This document shows, piece by piece, positions 35,020-43,569 of a stretch of DNA of 64,000 nucleotides (its first letter is position 1; each line of letters begins with the position of its first letter). This stretch comes from Cytophaga hutchinsonii ATCC 33406. GTDB taxonomy: Bacteria > Bacteroidota > Bacteroidia > Cytophagales > Cytophagaceae. The notes under the pieces were generated by a model that was given only the letters and a program-made list of their open reading frames with translations, made no database searches and was not told where the DNA came from. The stretch spans positions 3,674,001-3,738,000 of the forward strand of contig NC_008255.1 of assembly GCF_000014145.1 (NCBI RefSeq), in the 5' to 3' direction. The position numbers were made by a program, and so were the translations under genes.

Positions 35020-37950
35020 ATGAAAAAAATTTTACTGGCTGTTATCATTTTTGTTTTTAGTCTTACAATGGTTTATGCCCAATGCACAAAGCCTGTTTCC
35101 GTAACGATTACAACACCAGAAACTCCTATTTGCCTGGGCACTCCTCTGTCTTTATCTGCTACTGTACTTGTATCAGGTACTTCTCAAAATGGAGCTTTTA
35201 CGTTTTCATGGATAAAAAATTCAGTTGCAGTAACTGCATCAGCACCCATTACTATTCCTGCAAATACGGTTACAGCTGTTCCAATGTATACCGGCATCAC
35301 GGGAGCTTTTACCGATGCTGGTACCTACACACTACGCGTTGAAGATGGCAATGCAGGCAATGCTTCCTGTTATACAGAAGCAAATTTTATTTTAACTGTT
35401 CATGAGACAGTAACAGCAGGTTCCATTGTTTCAGCGCAAACAATCTGTAGTGGTGAAAATCCGGCAGCCTTTACAAGCATAGCAGCAGCTACAGGTGGTA
35501 CAGGAATATATTCATATGTATGGGAAAAGTCAATGAATGGGGCAGCCTATGCAGATATCAGCCCGGCGGTTGCAGCAGAAACCTTTGATGAAGGTGTAGT
35601 GAACAACAACGGAACAAAGCCGATGACTATTGACTACCGCCGTAAGGCTACTTCCGGTATTTGTCCTCAGGTAGTAACGGCACCGGTACGCATCACTGTA
35701 AATCCGGCAGTTATAGCGGGAGTAGTTTCAGCAGACCAGACAATTTGTTCAGAAGGTGACCCCGCAGCATTTACAGTAACAACAGCGCCTGCAGGTGGCA
35801 CAGGCGTGTATACATACCAGTGGGAGATAGCTACTGCAGGATCTGGTCCGTACACAAATATTGCAGCCGCTACTGCTGCAACGTATGATGCTCCATCCGG
35901 AATTACAGGAACTACCTATTACAGAAGAGCCGATGCCTCGGGCACATGCGCCACAGCGCATACAAATTTGATAACAGTAACCGTTCAGCCGGCTGTATTA
36001 CCAGGAATAATTTCAGCGGATCAAACCATTTGTATCTCAACGGTGCCTTCACCGCTCATGGGTACTGCAATAACAGGTGGATCAGAAAATTCCGCAGCTA
36101 CTTACATGTGGGAATCATCTACAGCTGGATTTGCCTGGACTGATGTAACAGGAGAAAATACTAAAGATTATTCTCCGCAAGCATTAACAGCAGATACATA
36201 TTTTAGAAGAAAGGATACCAAAGGAATTTGTCCAAGCGTTACATCCAATATTATAAAAATTACCGTTGACCCAGAAATAGTAACTCCAGTAATCACCGGC
36301 GATCAAACCATCTGTGCAGGTACAGCACCAAATCCAATTGGCGGACCTCCGGTATCAGGCGGTTCTGTAGCAACACCCATGTATATATGGGAGGCATCCC
36401 GGATCGGCGGTTCAGGCTGGGTCGTAATTCAGGGAGCAACGTCAAAAGATTATCATCCGGGTATTCTCATAGCCGATATGTATTACAGAAGAATAGACAC
36501 AAAAGGCGTTTGTAAACCTGCTACATCAAACATCGTAAAAATTACCGTTCCTACACCCGTAGATATTTCTTCTGATAAAACAGTTATTTGTAAAAATGGC
36601 CGGGTAACATTTACTGCTACAGTACGTAATGGAGATCCTGACCCTATGTTTGAGTGGTTCATCAATGATATAAGCCAAGGTACTCCAAGTTCTTCTCCTG
36701 AATTCTCAACAACAAATATACTATCAAGTACAGATAAAATACAGGTTATATTAACAAGCAATACGACTGGCTGTTCAGCTTCAGCATGGAGCTATATACA
36801 TGTAAGTTCTGGAATTACTCCAGGCACAATCAGCTCCGATCAAACCATTTGCTACAATACTTCCCCAAATCAAATTACTCAGACACCCGCTCAAACGGAC
36901 TCTTACAGCACACCAACATATACCTGGGAAACATCCGCATCAGGTATCACCGGGTCTTTTTATGAAATACCAGGAGCAACCACTGCTGCCTACAATTCAA
37001 CTCTTCCCTTTACTACTGACACTTACATACGCCGGGTTGCAACTGATCCACGCACATCGGCACCATGCAATGTATCAACGAGCAATACAATCAAAATAAC
37101 CGTAGCACCTCTGTATGATCCCGGAGCAATTACGGGCGATGAAACACTTTGCGAAGGTGCAGATGCAGCAATAATAGAAAATGTAACAGCCGCAAGCGGT
37201 GGATCTTTAACAGGTACAGGCTATTTATGGTGGGTTTCTCCTGATGGTATTTCAAACTGGACGGCCATAGCCGGTGCAACCAATGCACAATATCTCCCCT
37301 GGAAAATTACACAAACTACTTATTACAAAAGAGAAAGTTACAACAATTGCAGCTATACAAATCCATACAGCAACATTGTAGCTAAAACAGTTATTTCATG
37401 TAACTCATTCAGCACAGCCATTTCCGGCCCAAACCCAATCATACCCGGACAGCAAAACGCCGTATATCGTGTGCCAAACCAGACAGGCTTTAGGTATGAA
37501 TGGTCAATCACTGGCGGTACCATTATTAGCGGGCAAAATACTAACACCGTAACCGTAGACTGGGATGCGGCTACAGGCAATACACTGGCACGTACCACTA
37601 TTCCTTCGTATGCTATTTCTGTAACTGAAACAAATCCGGACGGTCAGAAAAAAACTACTACAGCAACGATCAACACCGTTGCAACATCCATTGTTCAATC
37701 ACTTGCACAATCCGGCATAAAATTATTTCCAAACCCAACTGCAGCATGGTTCAGTATTGAAATGCCGGAAAGCAATGTGGAGGTAAGTTATGAAATCCTG
37801 GATCTGACAGGTGTTTTGGTAGCAAGCGGCTCATTCACGTCTACTGGCAGTGATCAAAAAATTGCTGCTGATTTTGGTGCAGGCATGTACCAGGTTGTGT
37901 TAACATATAACGATACAGTTACAACTGCGCGTTTGAGTAAGGTACAGTAA
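35020..37950 (+). CDS. Secreted Ig-like-repeat protein with type IX sorting domain (paralogue 2)
   Basis: A 976-residue exported protein; the signal peptide is MKKILLAVIIFVFSLTMVYAQ. About eight repeats of the plan ISADQTICxxxxP ... YxWExSxxG ... YYRRxxxxGxC ... ITV follow (for example GVVSADQTICSEGDPAAF and GIISADQTICISTVPSPL), more regular than in paralogue 1. The C-terminal about 160 residues, including the type A sorting domain, are nearly identical to paralogue 1, while the N-terminal repeats have diverged. Likely a surface adhesin or matrix protein exported by type IX secretion. Binding target unknown. Confidence 0.9.
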   Translation: MKKILLAVIIFVFSLTMVYAQCTKPVSVTITTPETPICLGTPLSLSATVLVSGTSQNGAFTFSWIKNSVAVTASAPITIPANTVTAVPMYTGITGAFTDAGTYTLRVEDGNAGNASCYTEANFILTVHETVTAGSIVSAQTICSGENPAAFTSIAAATGGTGIYSYVWEKSMNGAAYADISPAVAAETFDEGVVNNNGTKPMTIDYRRKATSGICPQVVTAPVRITVNPAVIAGVVSADQTICSEGDPAAFTVTTAPAGGTGVYTYQWEIATAGSGPYTNIAAATAATYDAPSGITGTTYYRRADASGTCATAHTNLITVTVQPAVLPGIISADQTICISTVPSPLMGTAITGGSENSAATYMWESSTAGFAWTDVTGENTKDYSPQALTADTYFRRKDTKGICPSVTSNIIKITVDPEIVTPVITGDQTICAGTAPNPIGGPPVSGGSVATPMYIWEASRIGGSGWVVIQGATSKDYHPGILIADMYYRRIDTKGVCKPATSNIVKITVPTPVDISSDKTVICKNGRVTFTATVRNGDPDPMFEWFINDISQGTPSSSPEFSTTNILSSTDKIQVILTSNTTGCSASAWSYIHVSSGITPGTISSDQTICYNTSPNQITQTPAQTDSYSTPTYTWETSASGITGSFYEIPGATTAAYNSTLPFTTDTYIRRVATDPRTSAPCNVSTSNTIKITVAPLYDPGAITGDETLCEGADAAIIENVTAASGGSLTGTGYLWWVSPDGISNWTAIAGATNAQYLPWKITQTTYYKRESYNNCSYTNPYSNIVAKTVISCNSFSTAISGPNPIIPGQQNAVYRVPNQTGFRYEWSITGGTIISGQNTNTVTVDWDAATGNTLARTTIPSYAISVTETNPDGQKKTTTATINTVATSIVQSLAQSGIKLFPNPTAAWFSIEMPESNVEVSYEILDLTGVLVASGSFTSTGSDQKIAADFGAGMYQVVLTYNDTVTTARLSKVQ

Positions 37951-38042
37951 CGATATACCGTATGCGAGTACACAAAAAAAGCGGACATGTCTTTAACATG
38001 TCCGCTTTTATTTTTACATGAATACTTTTTATGCTTTAAAAT
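37474..38042 (+). repeat. Duplicated 3' cassette, copy 2
   Basis: Second copy of the 34251-34818 segment at about 99 percent identity, again ending shortly after the terminator. Divergence is abrupt on both sides. Confidence 0.92.
37977..38012. terminator. Terminator after paralogue 2, shared with DUF983 gene
   Basis: Same 14-bp perfect stem as after paralogue 1 (arms 37977-37990 and 37996-38009). With A and T tracts on both sides it can serve the plus-strand paralogue and the convergent DUF983 gene that ends at 38062. Confidence 0.88.
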
Positions 38043-38061
38043 GATCTACCGCAAGTAAGGA

Positions 38062-38448
38062 TCAGTGTACACAGTTTGATTTTTCTTTGTCATACCGTAC
38101 AAACAGATATAAATAACACGCTCTGGAAAGCCTGAAGAAATAAGGCGATATAAGAACAGTAAGCACTACAAAGGATATAAAAAATTCAAAATACGGCAGA
38201 TCGAAAAAAACCGTAATCATAAACATAGGTACAAACAACATTACATATAATGCATAACTTAAATACATGGCACCGTAATAGAAGCCTGTTTCCGGCTCCA
38301 TTGGCTGCTCACAGCAGCTGCATTTCTCAGGCATCAGGTGTGATGTTTTCCAGACATACATGTTTGAATGCGTAAACATTTTACCTTTATGACATCTCGG
38401 ACATTTTAATGTTAGTAAGGCGAATAAAGTATTATTGAACGCTTTCAT
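38062..38448 (-). CDS. DUF983 family membrane protein
   Basis: A 128-residue protein. An N-terminal zinc-ribbon-like site has two Cys pairs (LKCPRCHKGKMF and EKCSCCEQPMEPETGFYYGA), followed by two membrane helices (LSYALYVMLFVPMFMITVFF and FFISFVVLTVLISPYFF). The arrangement is typical of DUF983 proteins of Bacteroidetes and alphaproteobacteria; function is not established. It starts 20 bp after the AraC regulator on the same strand and may be cotranscribed with it. Confidence 0.88.
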   Translation of the reverse strand: MKAFNNTLFALLTLKCPRCHKGKMFTHSNMYVWKTSHLMPEKCSCCEQPMEPETGFYYGAMYLSYALYVMLFVPMFMITVFFDLPYFEFFISFVVLTVLISPYFFRLSRACYLYLFVRYDKEKSNCVH

Positions 38449-38468
38449 AGTTATTTTGTATTAATTGA

Positions 38469-39356
38469 TCAATGTGATTTTTTTCTGAATTCTTCCGGCG
38501 TAACACCTACCTGCTTTTTGAAAAATTTTGTAAAGTATGAATTGTCTTTGAAATTTAATTCATACGCAATTTCAGCAATACTCAAATGCTGATTGATCAA
38601 CATACGTTTTGCTTCCAGTATGATCCGGTTACGAATCAATTCACCGGCTGCAATTCCTGTGTAATCTTTACAGAGACCGTTCAGGTGATTTGGTGTGATA
38701 TACAGGAGCTCTGCATATTCCATCGGTAATTTTAATTTTTTATAATTTTTTTCAATGAGTTTTTGAAAATTTTTAAGCAATGCATAATTGTAACTGGTTG
38801 TATCCTGCTTATTTTCTTCAACATTTTTTTGTTCAATCGTAATAAATATTTTGAGCAGCAGTACCCGTATCATGTCCCAGCGGTGGTCTTTACGAGCATT
38901 CGATTGTTCAACCAATTCTTCAAATATTGTCTGTACGATACCAGCCTTTTCTTTCGGCAGATTGATTACCCCATCTTTTGTGTTTCCAGCAAAAAAAGAA
39001 AATGTTTCTATGTATTCAGGCCGCAACAAAAAGGATTGAAAAAACGCGGTAGAAAAATTTACCACATAGCCCTCCACTTCTCCTTCAAACTCCCAGGTGT
39101 GCACCTGACCGGGAATCATAAAATAGATCTGATATTGCTGCACATCAAAACGATCAAAATCGATTGAATGTGAACCACTTCCTTTTGTAAAAAAGATCAG
39201 GTGATAAAAACTGTGCCGATGCGGAAAATGCAGATTGGAATATTTCAAAAAATATTCTGAAAGCCTGCTTATTAAAATATCATCTTCTTTATTTTCTGAA
39301 AGGGTACAGATATCAAATACAGGTATGTGTTTTTCCATAACAGTACAAAGATACAA
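38469..39356 (-). CDS. AraC-family transcriptional regulator
   Basis: A protein of up to 295 residues. The N-terminal cupin-like domain (about 30-150, with HFPHRHSFYHLIFFTKGSGS and IYFMIPGQVHTWEFEGEVEG) should bind a small ligand. The C-terminal two helix-turn-helix units (about 195-293) show ELLYITPNHLNGLCKDYTG and SIAEIAYELNFKDNSYFTKF followed by FKKQVGVTPEEFRK, the AraC signature. The start may be the Met at 39338 (MEKHIPVFD) rather than 39356, since the six extra residues MYLCTV are not typical. The target is unknown; DUF983 downstream is a candidate. Confidence 0.92.
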   Translation of the reverse strand: MYLCTVMEKHIPVFDICTLSENKEDDILISRLSEYFLKYSNLHFPHRHSFYHLIFFTKGSGSHSIDFDRFDVQQYQIYFMIPGQVHTWEFEGEVEGYVVNFSTAFFQSFLLRPEYIETFSFFAGNTKDGVINLPKEKAGIVQTIFEELVEQSNARKDHRWDMIRVLLLKIFITIEQKNVEENKQDTTSYNYALLKNFQKLIEKNYKKLKLPMEYAELLYITPNHLNGLCKDYTGIAAGELIRNRIILEAKRMLINQHLSIAEIAYELNFKDNSYFTKFFKKQVGVTPEEFRKKSH

Positions 39357-39452
39357 TATAGAACAGGCTTTTTATGGTAATTTATACCCTTTCAATGGCA
39401 CTTTTTACTTATCTGATTTTTGAAAAGGAAGGGCTAAAAATCCGTATAAAAT

Positions 39453-39529
39453 AAAAGTTGGCTGTAACATGTATTTTCGACGGACTAAATCCTGAAATAT
39501 ACGGTGTCTACAGCCAACAAAATCTTAAC
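39453..39529. repeat. 77-bp structured repeat, copy 1
   Basis: Begins aaaagttggctgtaacat and ends tctacagccaacaaaatc plus ttaac. The arms gttggctgta (39457-39466) and tacagccaac (39509-39518) are perfect complements, with an inner weaker pair gtatttt/gaaatatac. It differs from copy 2 at three of 77 positions. It lies between the ACBP gene and the AraC gene, both read on the minus strand. Confidence 0.85.
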
Positions 39530-39538
39530 AGCCTTTTA

Positions 39539-39560
39539 TTTCTGGTTATTGAACCAGAAA
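39539..39560. repeat. Small hairpin between the 77-bp repeats
   Basis: tttctggtt and aaccagaaa form a perfect 9-bp stem with a 4-nt loop. It sits midway in the 48-bp spacer between the two copies and has no clear terminator tail on the minus strand. Confidence 0.6.
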
Positions 39561-39577
39561 TGTATTTTAATAATGTG

Positions 39578-39654
39578 AAAAGTTGGCTGTAACATGCATT
39601 TTCGATGGACTAAATCCTGAAATATACGGTGTCTACAGCCAACAGAATCTTAAC
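39578..39654. repeat. 77-bp structured repeat, copy 2
   Basis: Same length, orientation and terminal inverted arms (gttggctgta/tacagccaac) as copy 1, starting 125 bp later. It ends 17 bp from the ACBP stop codon. Read on the minus strand the last arm is followed by tttt, so each copy could fold as an RNA hairpin with a terminator-like end. Confidence 0.85.
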
Positions 39655-39670
39655 TATTTTTTAAGTTGGG

Positions 39671-39925
39671 TCAATTACCCAAGCTTTTAACTAAATCAAT
39701 GTATTGTTGCATGGCATTTTCCTTTGATACTCCTTTCAAGGATTCCCATGCATTAAATTTTGCGATTGCAGCAAAATCAAAAAAATTAGTAGGCTTTTCT
39801 ACGTTTACATCTCCCTCGGAAGCCTGCTTATAAAGGCTATACAACTTTAATAAATTTTCGTTTGATTGATTTGGCAGTGATTTTGACGCTGCAACTGATT
39901 CCTCAAACGTTGTTTTTATATCCAT
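39671..39925 (-). CDS. Acyl-CoA-binding protein
   Basis: An 84-residue four-helix protein of the ACBP family, which binds and buffers long-chain acyl-CoA in the cytoplasm. The family signatures are clear: LLKLYSLYKQASEGDVN in helix 2 and FNAWESLKGVSKENAMQQYI in helices 3-4, including the ligand-contacting Tyr and Lys. It is a stand-alone ACBP of ordinary size. ACBPs are widespread in eukaryotes and patchy in bacteria. The gene is followed on its own strand by the two 77-bp repeats. Confidence 0.94.
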   Translation of the reverse strand: MDIKTTFEESVAASKSLPNQSNENLLKLYSLYKQASEGDVNVEKPTNFFDFAAIAKFNAWESLKGVSKENAMQQYIDLVKSLGN

Positions 39926-40062
39926 TGTAGTAATTAATTCAAAGATATTAATTGTATGATTAATATCCTATTTTTTCTTCATATAATACTTAACGTAGAA
40001 TCAAATTCAATAGTTTCAATTAAATGGGTATCTTTATGAAATAATTTGAATTAATTTTAAAA

Positions 40063-41241
40063 ATGTCCATATTTGAGCAATCAAGCGATATTTTAATTAC
40101 CTGTGCACCGGATTTAAGTGAACTGACCGGGCGGGAAATTAATAATCTTGCAATCCCCATTAAACAAATTCTTCCTCATGGTATTGTTGTAGAAGGCACG
40201 GCCCAAACGGCTATGTATCTTTGCATGCACCTGAGAACTGCTAATAAAGTATTGTTTTTACTGAAAGAAGCAAAAGCGGCTACACCGGATGATTTGTACC
40301 GGGTGGCGAAAAATATTCCCTGGGACAATTTTTTTGATAACACTTCTTATTTCAGCATTGATTCTTTCGTTCAAAACAGCACCATCCGTGATACACGTTT
40401 TGCAAATGTTAAATGCAAAGATGCTATTGCAGATTATTTTGTTGAGAAAACAACTAAGCGTCCGGATTCAGGGCCGCTGCGCGATAAAGTTGTGATTTTT
40501 ATTTACTGGAGAGAAAATGATTTATCGATCTATTTAGATTTATCCGGTGAACCGATTTCAAGACACGGTTACAGGTTAAACCCCTGGAAAGCGCCAATGG
40601 CAGAGACGTTAGCGGCTGGTGTAATTATAACATCTGAATGGAACCCAACTACTCCTTTTATAAACCCTATGTGCGGCAGCGGTACCTTAGCTATTGAAGC
40701 TGCGCTGATTGGCACACATAAAATTCCAGGACTGGTACGGGAAGATTACGCCTTTCAGCACATTCACGGCTATGTTGCTGAAACCTGGAAAACAATGAGA
40801 GAAATGGCGCAGCAAAAAGTGTTGCCTGCGTTACCATTTAAAATTATCGCATCCGACCACGATCAGCGTGCGCTTGACGCAGCAAAAGTTAATGCAGAAA
40901 AAGCGGGTGTAGATCATTTGATTGATTTTGTATTAAGCGATTTTCAGGATACGCCTGTAGAAGAAAACCAGGCTGGTGTGGTTATTCTGAACCCTGAATA
41001 CGGAGAACGGCTGGGCGATGAAGAATCTTTAGTATTAACATATAAAGAGATCGGTGATTTCTTTAAGCAGAAATGCGGCGGTTACAAAGGATTTGTATTT
41101 ACCGGCAACCTTGAATTAGCAAAACGCATCGGATTAAAACCTAAAAGAAAAATAAAATTTTTCAGTGCGAAAATTGAATGCAGGCTCATGCAGTATGAGC
41201 TTTATTCAGGAACCAAACGGGTGGTTTTTAAAACAGAGTAA
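40063..41241 (+). CDS. THUMP-domain class I RNA methyltransferase (RlmL-like)
   Basis: A 392-residue SAM-dependent methyltransferase of the UPF0020/RlmL N-terminal type, expected to modify a guanine N2 in rRNA or tRNA. The N-terminal ferredoxin-like plus THUMP region (about 1-155) is followed by the Rossmann domain with NPMCGSGTLAIEAALIG and, at the catalytic loop, NPEYGERLGDEESL. Most relatives have NPPYGxR, so the second Pro is replaced by Glu here. It is a stand-alone single-domain enzyme rather than the fused RlmKL of E. coli. Confidence 0.92.
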   Translation: MSIFEQSSDILITCAPDLSELTGREINNLAIPIKQILPHGIVVEGTAQTAMYLCMHLRTANKVLFLLKEAKAATPDDLYRVAKNIPWDNFFDNTSYFSIDSFVQNSTIRDTRFANVKCKDAIADYFVEKTTKRPDSGPLRDKVVIFIYWRENDLSIYLDLSGEPISRHGYRLNPWKAPMAETLAAGVIITSEWNPTTPFINPMCGSGTLAIEAALIGTHKIPGLVREDYAFQHIHGYVAETWKTMREMAQQKVLPALPFKIIASDHDQRALDAAKVNAEKAGVDHLIDFVLSDFQDTPVEENQAGVVILNPEYGERLGDEESLVLTYKEIGDFFKQKCGGYKGFVFTGNLELAKRIGLKPKRKIKFFSAKIECRLMQYELYSGTKRVVFKTE

Positions 41242-41425
41242 GTAATACGTGTTAAGTAATATGTTTTTAAGATGTTAAAATTACTTCTTGAAAACATATT
41301 ACTTAGCCTCTCGTATGTTTCTGTTGTTCGTGCCAACTCACATATTATATTTACGCATAACGCGTCATATCACAAAAAGCGATAGACTTTTTCTTAATAC
41401 GTATTACTTAATACCTATTACTTTA
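41239..41425. repeat. Nested inverted-repeat element between two convergent stops
   Basis: An outer pair of arms (about 41240-41271 and 41391-41425, built on taagtaata and ttaagtaata units) matches in inverse orientation at roughly 80 percent by eye. Inside, a second pair (41253-41271 and 41287-41305, 18 of 19 bases) forms a compact hairpin. The element starts at the methyltransferase stop and overlaps the stop of the MEKHLA gene. It could act as a two-way terminator, or be a miniature mobile element that settled between stops. Confidence 0.6.
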
Positions 41426-41897
41426 CGTTTGTCCAGTTTCTGAATAGAGCCGCCTGTCCGATTTTTTCTCCGCTGTTGTTTTTTAAGTTCCACAATAATA
41501 CCTGCTCAATTTTAAAACGCTGTCCTTTTGAAGAGATCCGGATTCCGGTATAGTTACTTATAAAGCCGTGTGTTGCCGCTTCGTCTAATAAGCGCTGCCT
41601 GTCTTCTGCCCGTTCGGGCTCTGCAGATAATCTTGACGGCATGGTTGTAAACTGTTCCCAGTCAATATGCCAAAGTTGCTGTGCTGTTAAATTACCGTAA
41701 TTGAAAACCGGATCTGCTTCTATTCCATGCGATACAACAACAAACGGTGCATGATACAGCAAACAGGAAAGGTATTCATCCGAATAGTTCGTATCAAAAA
41801 GTTGTATGCCTGTTATTTCCCGATAGCTCTCAATAAGCATCCGGGAATGCCGGATTATATTTTCACCTGGCCAATGTTGTATTATATTTTTTTGCAT
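41418..41897 (-). CDS. MEKHLA-domain protein
   Basis: A 159-residue soluble protein resembling the MEKHLA domain, a PAS-like fold known from plant HD-ZIP III factors and from bacteria. Supporting segments are RHSRMLIESYREITG, LLYHAPFVVVSHGIEADPVF, NYGNLTAQQLWHIDWEQFT and IRISSKGQRFKIEQVLLWNL. The domain may sense a small molecule or redox state; no output domain is attached. It is divergent from lnt. Assignment is from recognised sequence pattern only. Confidence 0.82.
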   Translation of the reverse strand: MQKNIIQHWPGENIIRHSRMLIESYREITGIQLFDTNYSDEYLSCLLYHAPFVVVSHGIEADPVFNYGNLTAQQLWHIDWEQFTTMPSRLSAEPERAEDRQRLLDEAATHGFISNYTGIRISSKGQRFKIEQVLLWNLKNNSGEKIGQAALFRNWTNVK

Positions 41898-41967
41898 ATT
41901 AATCTTTTATTACCTTTCAGTAACGAAAGGGATTATATACATACCGTCCCTATCTTTACCCCAAGTT

Positions 41968-43569
41968 ATGCCTAAAATTTCATATCAACAATTACTGAAT
42001 TTACCTTACATGGCATATGTACTTGTAAGCGGTATTCTATTAATACTGGCATGGCCTACGACTTGTTTCGGGCCGCTTGCCTTCTTCGCATTTGTACCCA
42101 ATCTGCTGTTATTTGATGCGATCCGGGCAGACGCACAAAAACGCAAAGGGCTGCGTTATTTATTTTACACCTATCTTAGTCTGTTAATCTGGAATGTTGG
42201 AACAACGTGGTGGGTTTATAACTCAACTGCTGCAGGCGGCATATTTGCTATGGTTGTAAACGCCTTGCTCATGACTGTTCCTTTTGCCTTTTTCTATACC
42301 ATCCGAAAAAAAACAAAAGAAGTGTATGGCCTGATTGCTTTTGTAAGCTTGTTCCTGACCTTTGAATACTGGCATCTAAACTGGGAATTGTCCTGGCCAT
42401 GGCTCACACTTGGAAATGTATTTGCAAACAATACGTTTATCATACAATGGTACGAATACACAGGTGTGATGGGAGGTTCACTCTGGATTTTACTCTGCAA
42501 TGTTTTTATTTATATTACGATTAAATACGCTGCCCATAGGATCTTCCGAGGCATTACTGCTGCTGTTGTTCTGCTGCCGGTAATTATTTCTGCTATTATT
42601 TATTTCAGTTATACCGAAACAGGATCAGAAATTGAAGTAGCTGTTGTACAGCCAAACATTGATCCGTATACTGAAAAATTCAGAGGCTCACGCAATGCCA
42701 TTCCGTATGATCTGCAATTTGAGCGCATGCTTCGCTTAAGCGAACAAGTACGTACGCCTGAAACCCGTTTTATACTCTGGCCTGAAACAGCTATCCCTGC
42801 GGATATTAATGAAGATAAAGTTTTGCAGCACCCGTTTATTCAGCAGCTGCTTTATTATTGCAATAAAAATAATGTAAGCATTTTAACGGGCATTGATTCT
42901 CATCGTTTTATGGATGAACATACAAAAACGGCTACCGCAAGAAAACCACCGAATGCATCCTACTATTACGATTCGTATAATACAGCACTACTTATAAACC
43001 CGGATGAAAGTTATCAGATATATCATAAATCGCGTATGGTTCCGGGAGTAGAAAGCCTTCCCTATCCGAAGGTATTTGGCTTTGTTACCTCCAGTCTTGG
43101 CGGCATTGTTCAGCCTATTGCCAGAGACAGTATAGCACGTGCCTTGTATAACCAATCGGGTATCGCCGTAGCACCGGTAATCTGTTATGAATCTGTTTTT
43201 GGAGAATATGTAAGCGGCTATACAAAAAACAATGCGAACTTCATTGGTATCATTACAAACGACGGCTGGTGGGGAAACACTGCCGGACACAAACAACATT
43301 TTGCATACGCCCGCTTACGCGCTATTGAACAGCGCAGATCGGTTGCCAGATCTGCCAATACCGGCGTATCCGGGTTTATTGATCAGCGGGGAAATGTTCT
43401 GCAGGAAAATAAATACTGGGTACAGGATGCCTTGGTTCAAAAAATTACATTAAATTCATTCATCACTTTTTATACAAAGCACGGCGACTTTATCGGTTTC
43501 TTTGCATTGTTGCTTTCTCCTTTATTATTTCTTTATTCATTCTATGGCAAACGCGACATTCAGCGCTGA
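41968..43569 (+). CDS. lnt: Apolipoprotein N-acyltransferase
   Basis: A 533-residue inner-membrane enzyme that adds the third acyl chain to lipoproteins. About six or seven helices (to about residue 220) lead into a nitrilase-type domain facing the periplasm. Catalytic residues are seen as Glu273 in LWPETAIP and Cys406 in VICYESVFGEYV; GIITNDGWWGNTAGHKQHF is the conserved loop after the Cys. A last helix (FIGFFALLLSPLLFLYSFY) follows. The next gene overlaps its end by 26 bp. Confidence 0.95.
   Translation: MPKISYQQLLNLPYMAYVLVSGILLILAWPTTCFGPLAFFAFVPNLLLFDAIRADAQKRKGLRYLFYTYLSLLIWNVGTTWWVYNSTAAGGIFAMVVNALLMTVPFAFFYTIRKKTKEVYGLIAFVSLFLTFEYWHLNWELSWPWLTLGNVFANNTFIIQWYEYTGVMGGSLWILLCNVFIYITIKYAAHRIFRGITAAVVLLPVIISAIIYFSYTETGSEIEVAVVQPNIDPYTEKFRGSRNAIPYDLQFERMLRLSEQVRTPETRFILWPETAIPADINEDKVLQHPFIQQLLYYCNKNNVSILTGIDSHRFMDEHTKTATARKPPNASYYYDSYNTALLINPDESYQIYHKSRMVPGVESLPYPKVFGFVTSSLGGIVQPIARDSIARALYNQSGIAVAPVICYESVFGEYVSGYTKNNANFIGIITNDGWWGNTAGHKQHFAYARLRAIEQRRSVARSANTGVSGFIDQRGNVLQENKYWVQDALVQKITLNSFITFYTKHGDFIGFFALLLSPLLFLYSFYGKRDIQR

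Noticed and set aside
31866-37950. Minus-strand frames of 60-90 residues within the two secreted-protein genes
   Set aside because: They are antisense to repetitive Thr/Ser/Ala-rich coding sequence and appear at matching places in both paralogues, as expected for shadows.
43502-43543. Longer N-terminus of the inositol-monophosphatase-like protein
   Set aside because: It starts at a non-ATG codon inside lnt and adds a hydrophobic stretch not seen in the family.
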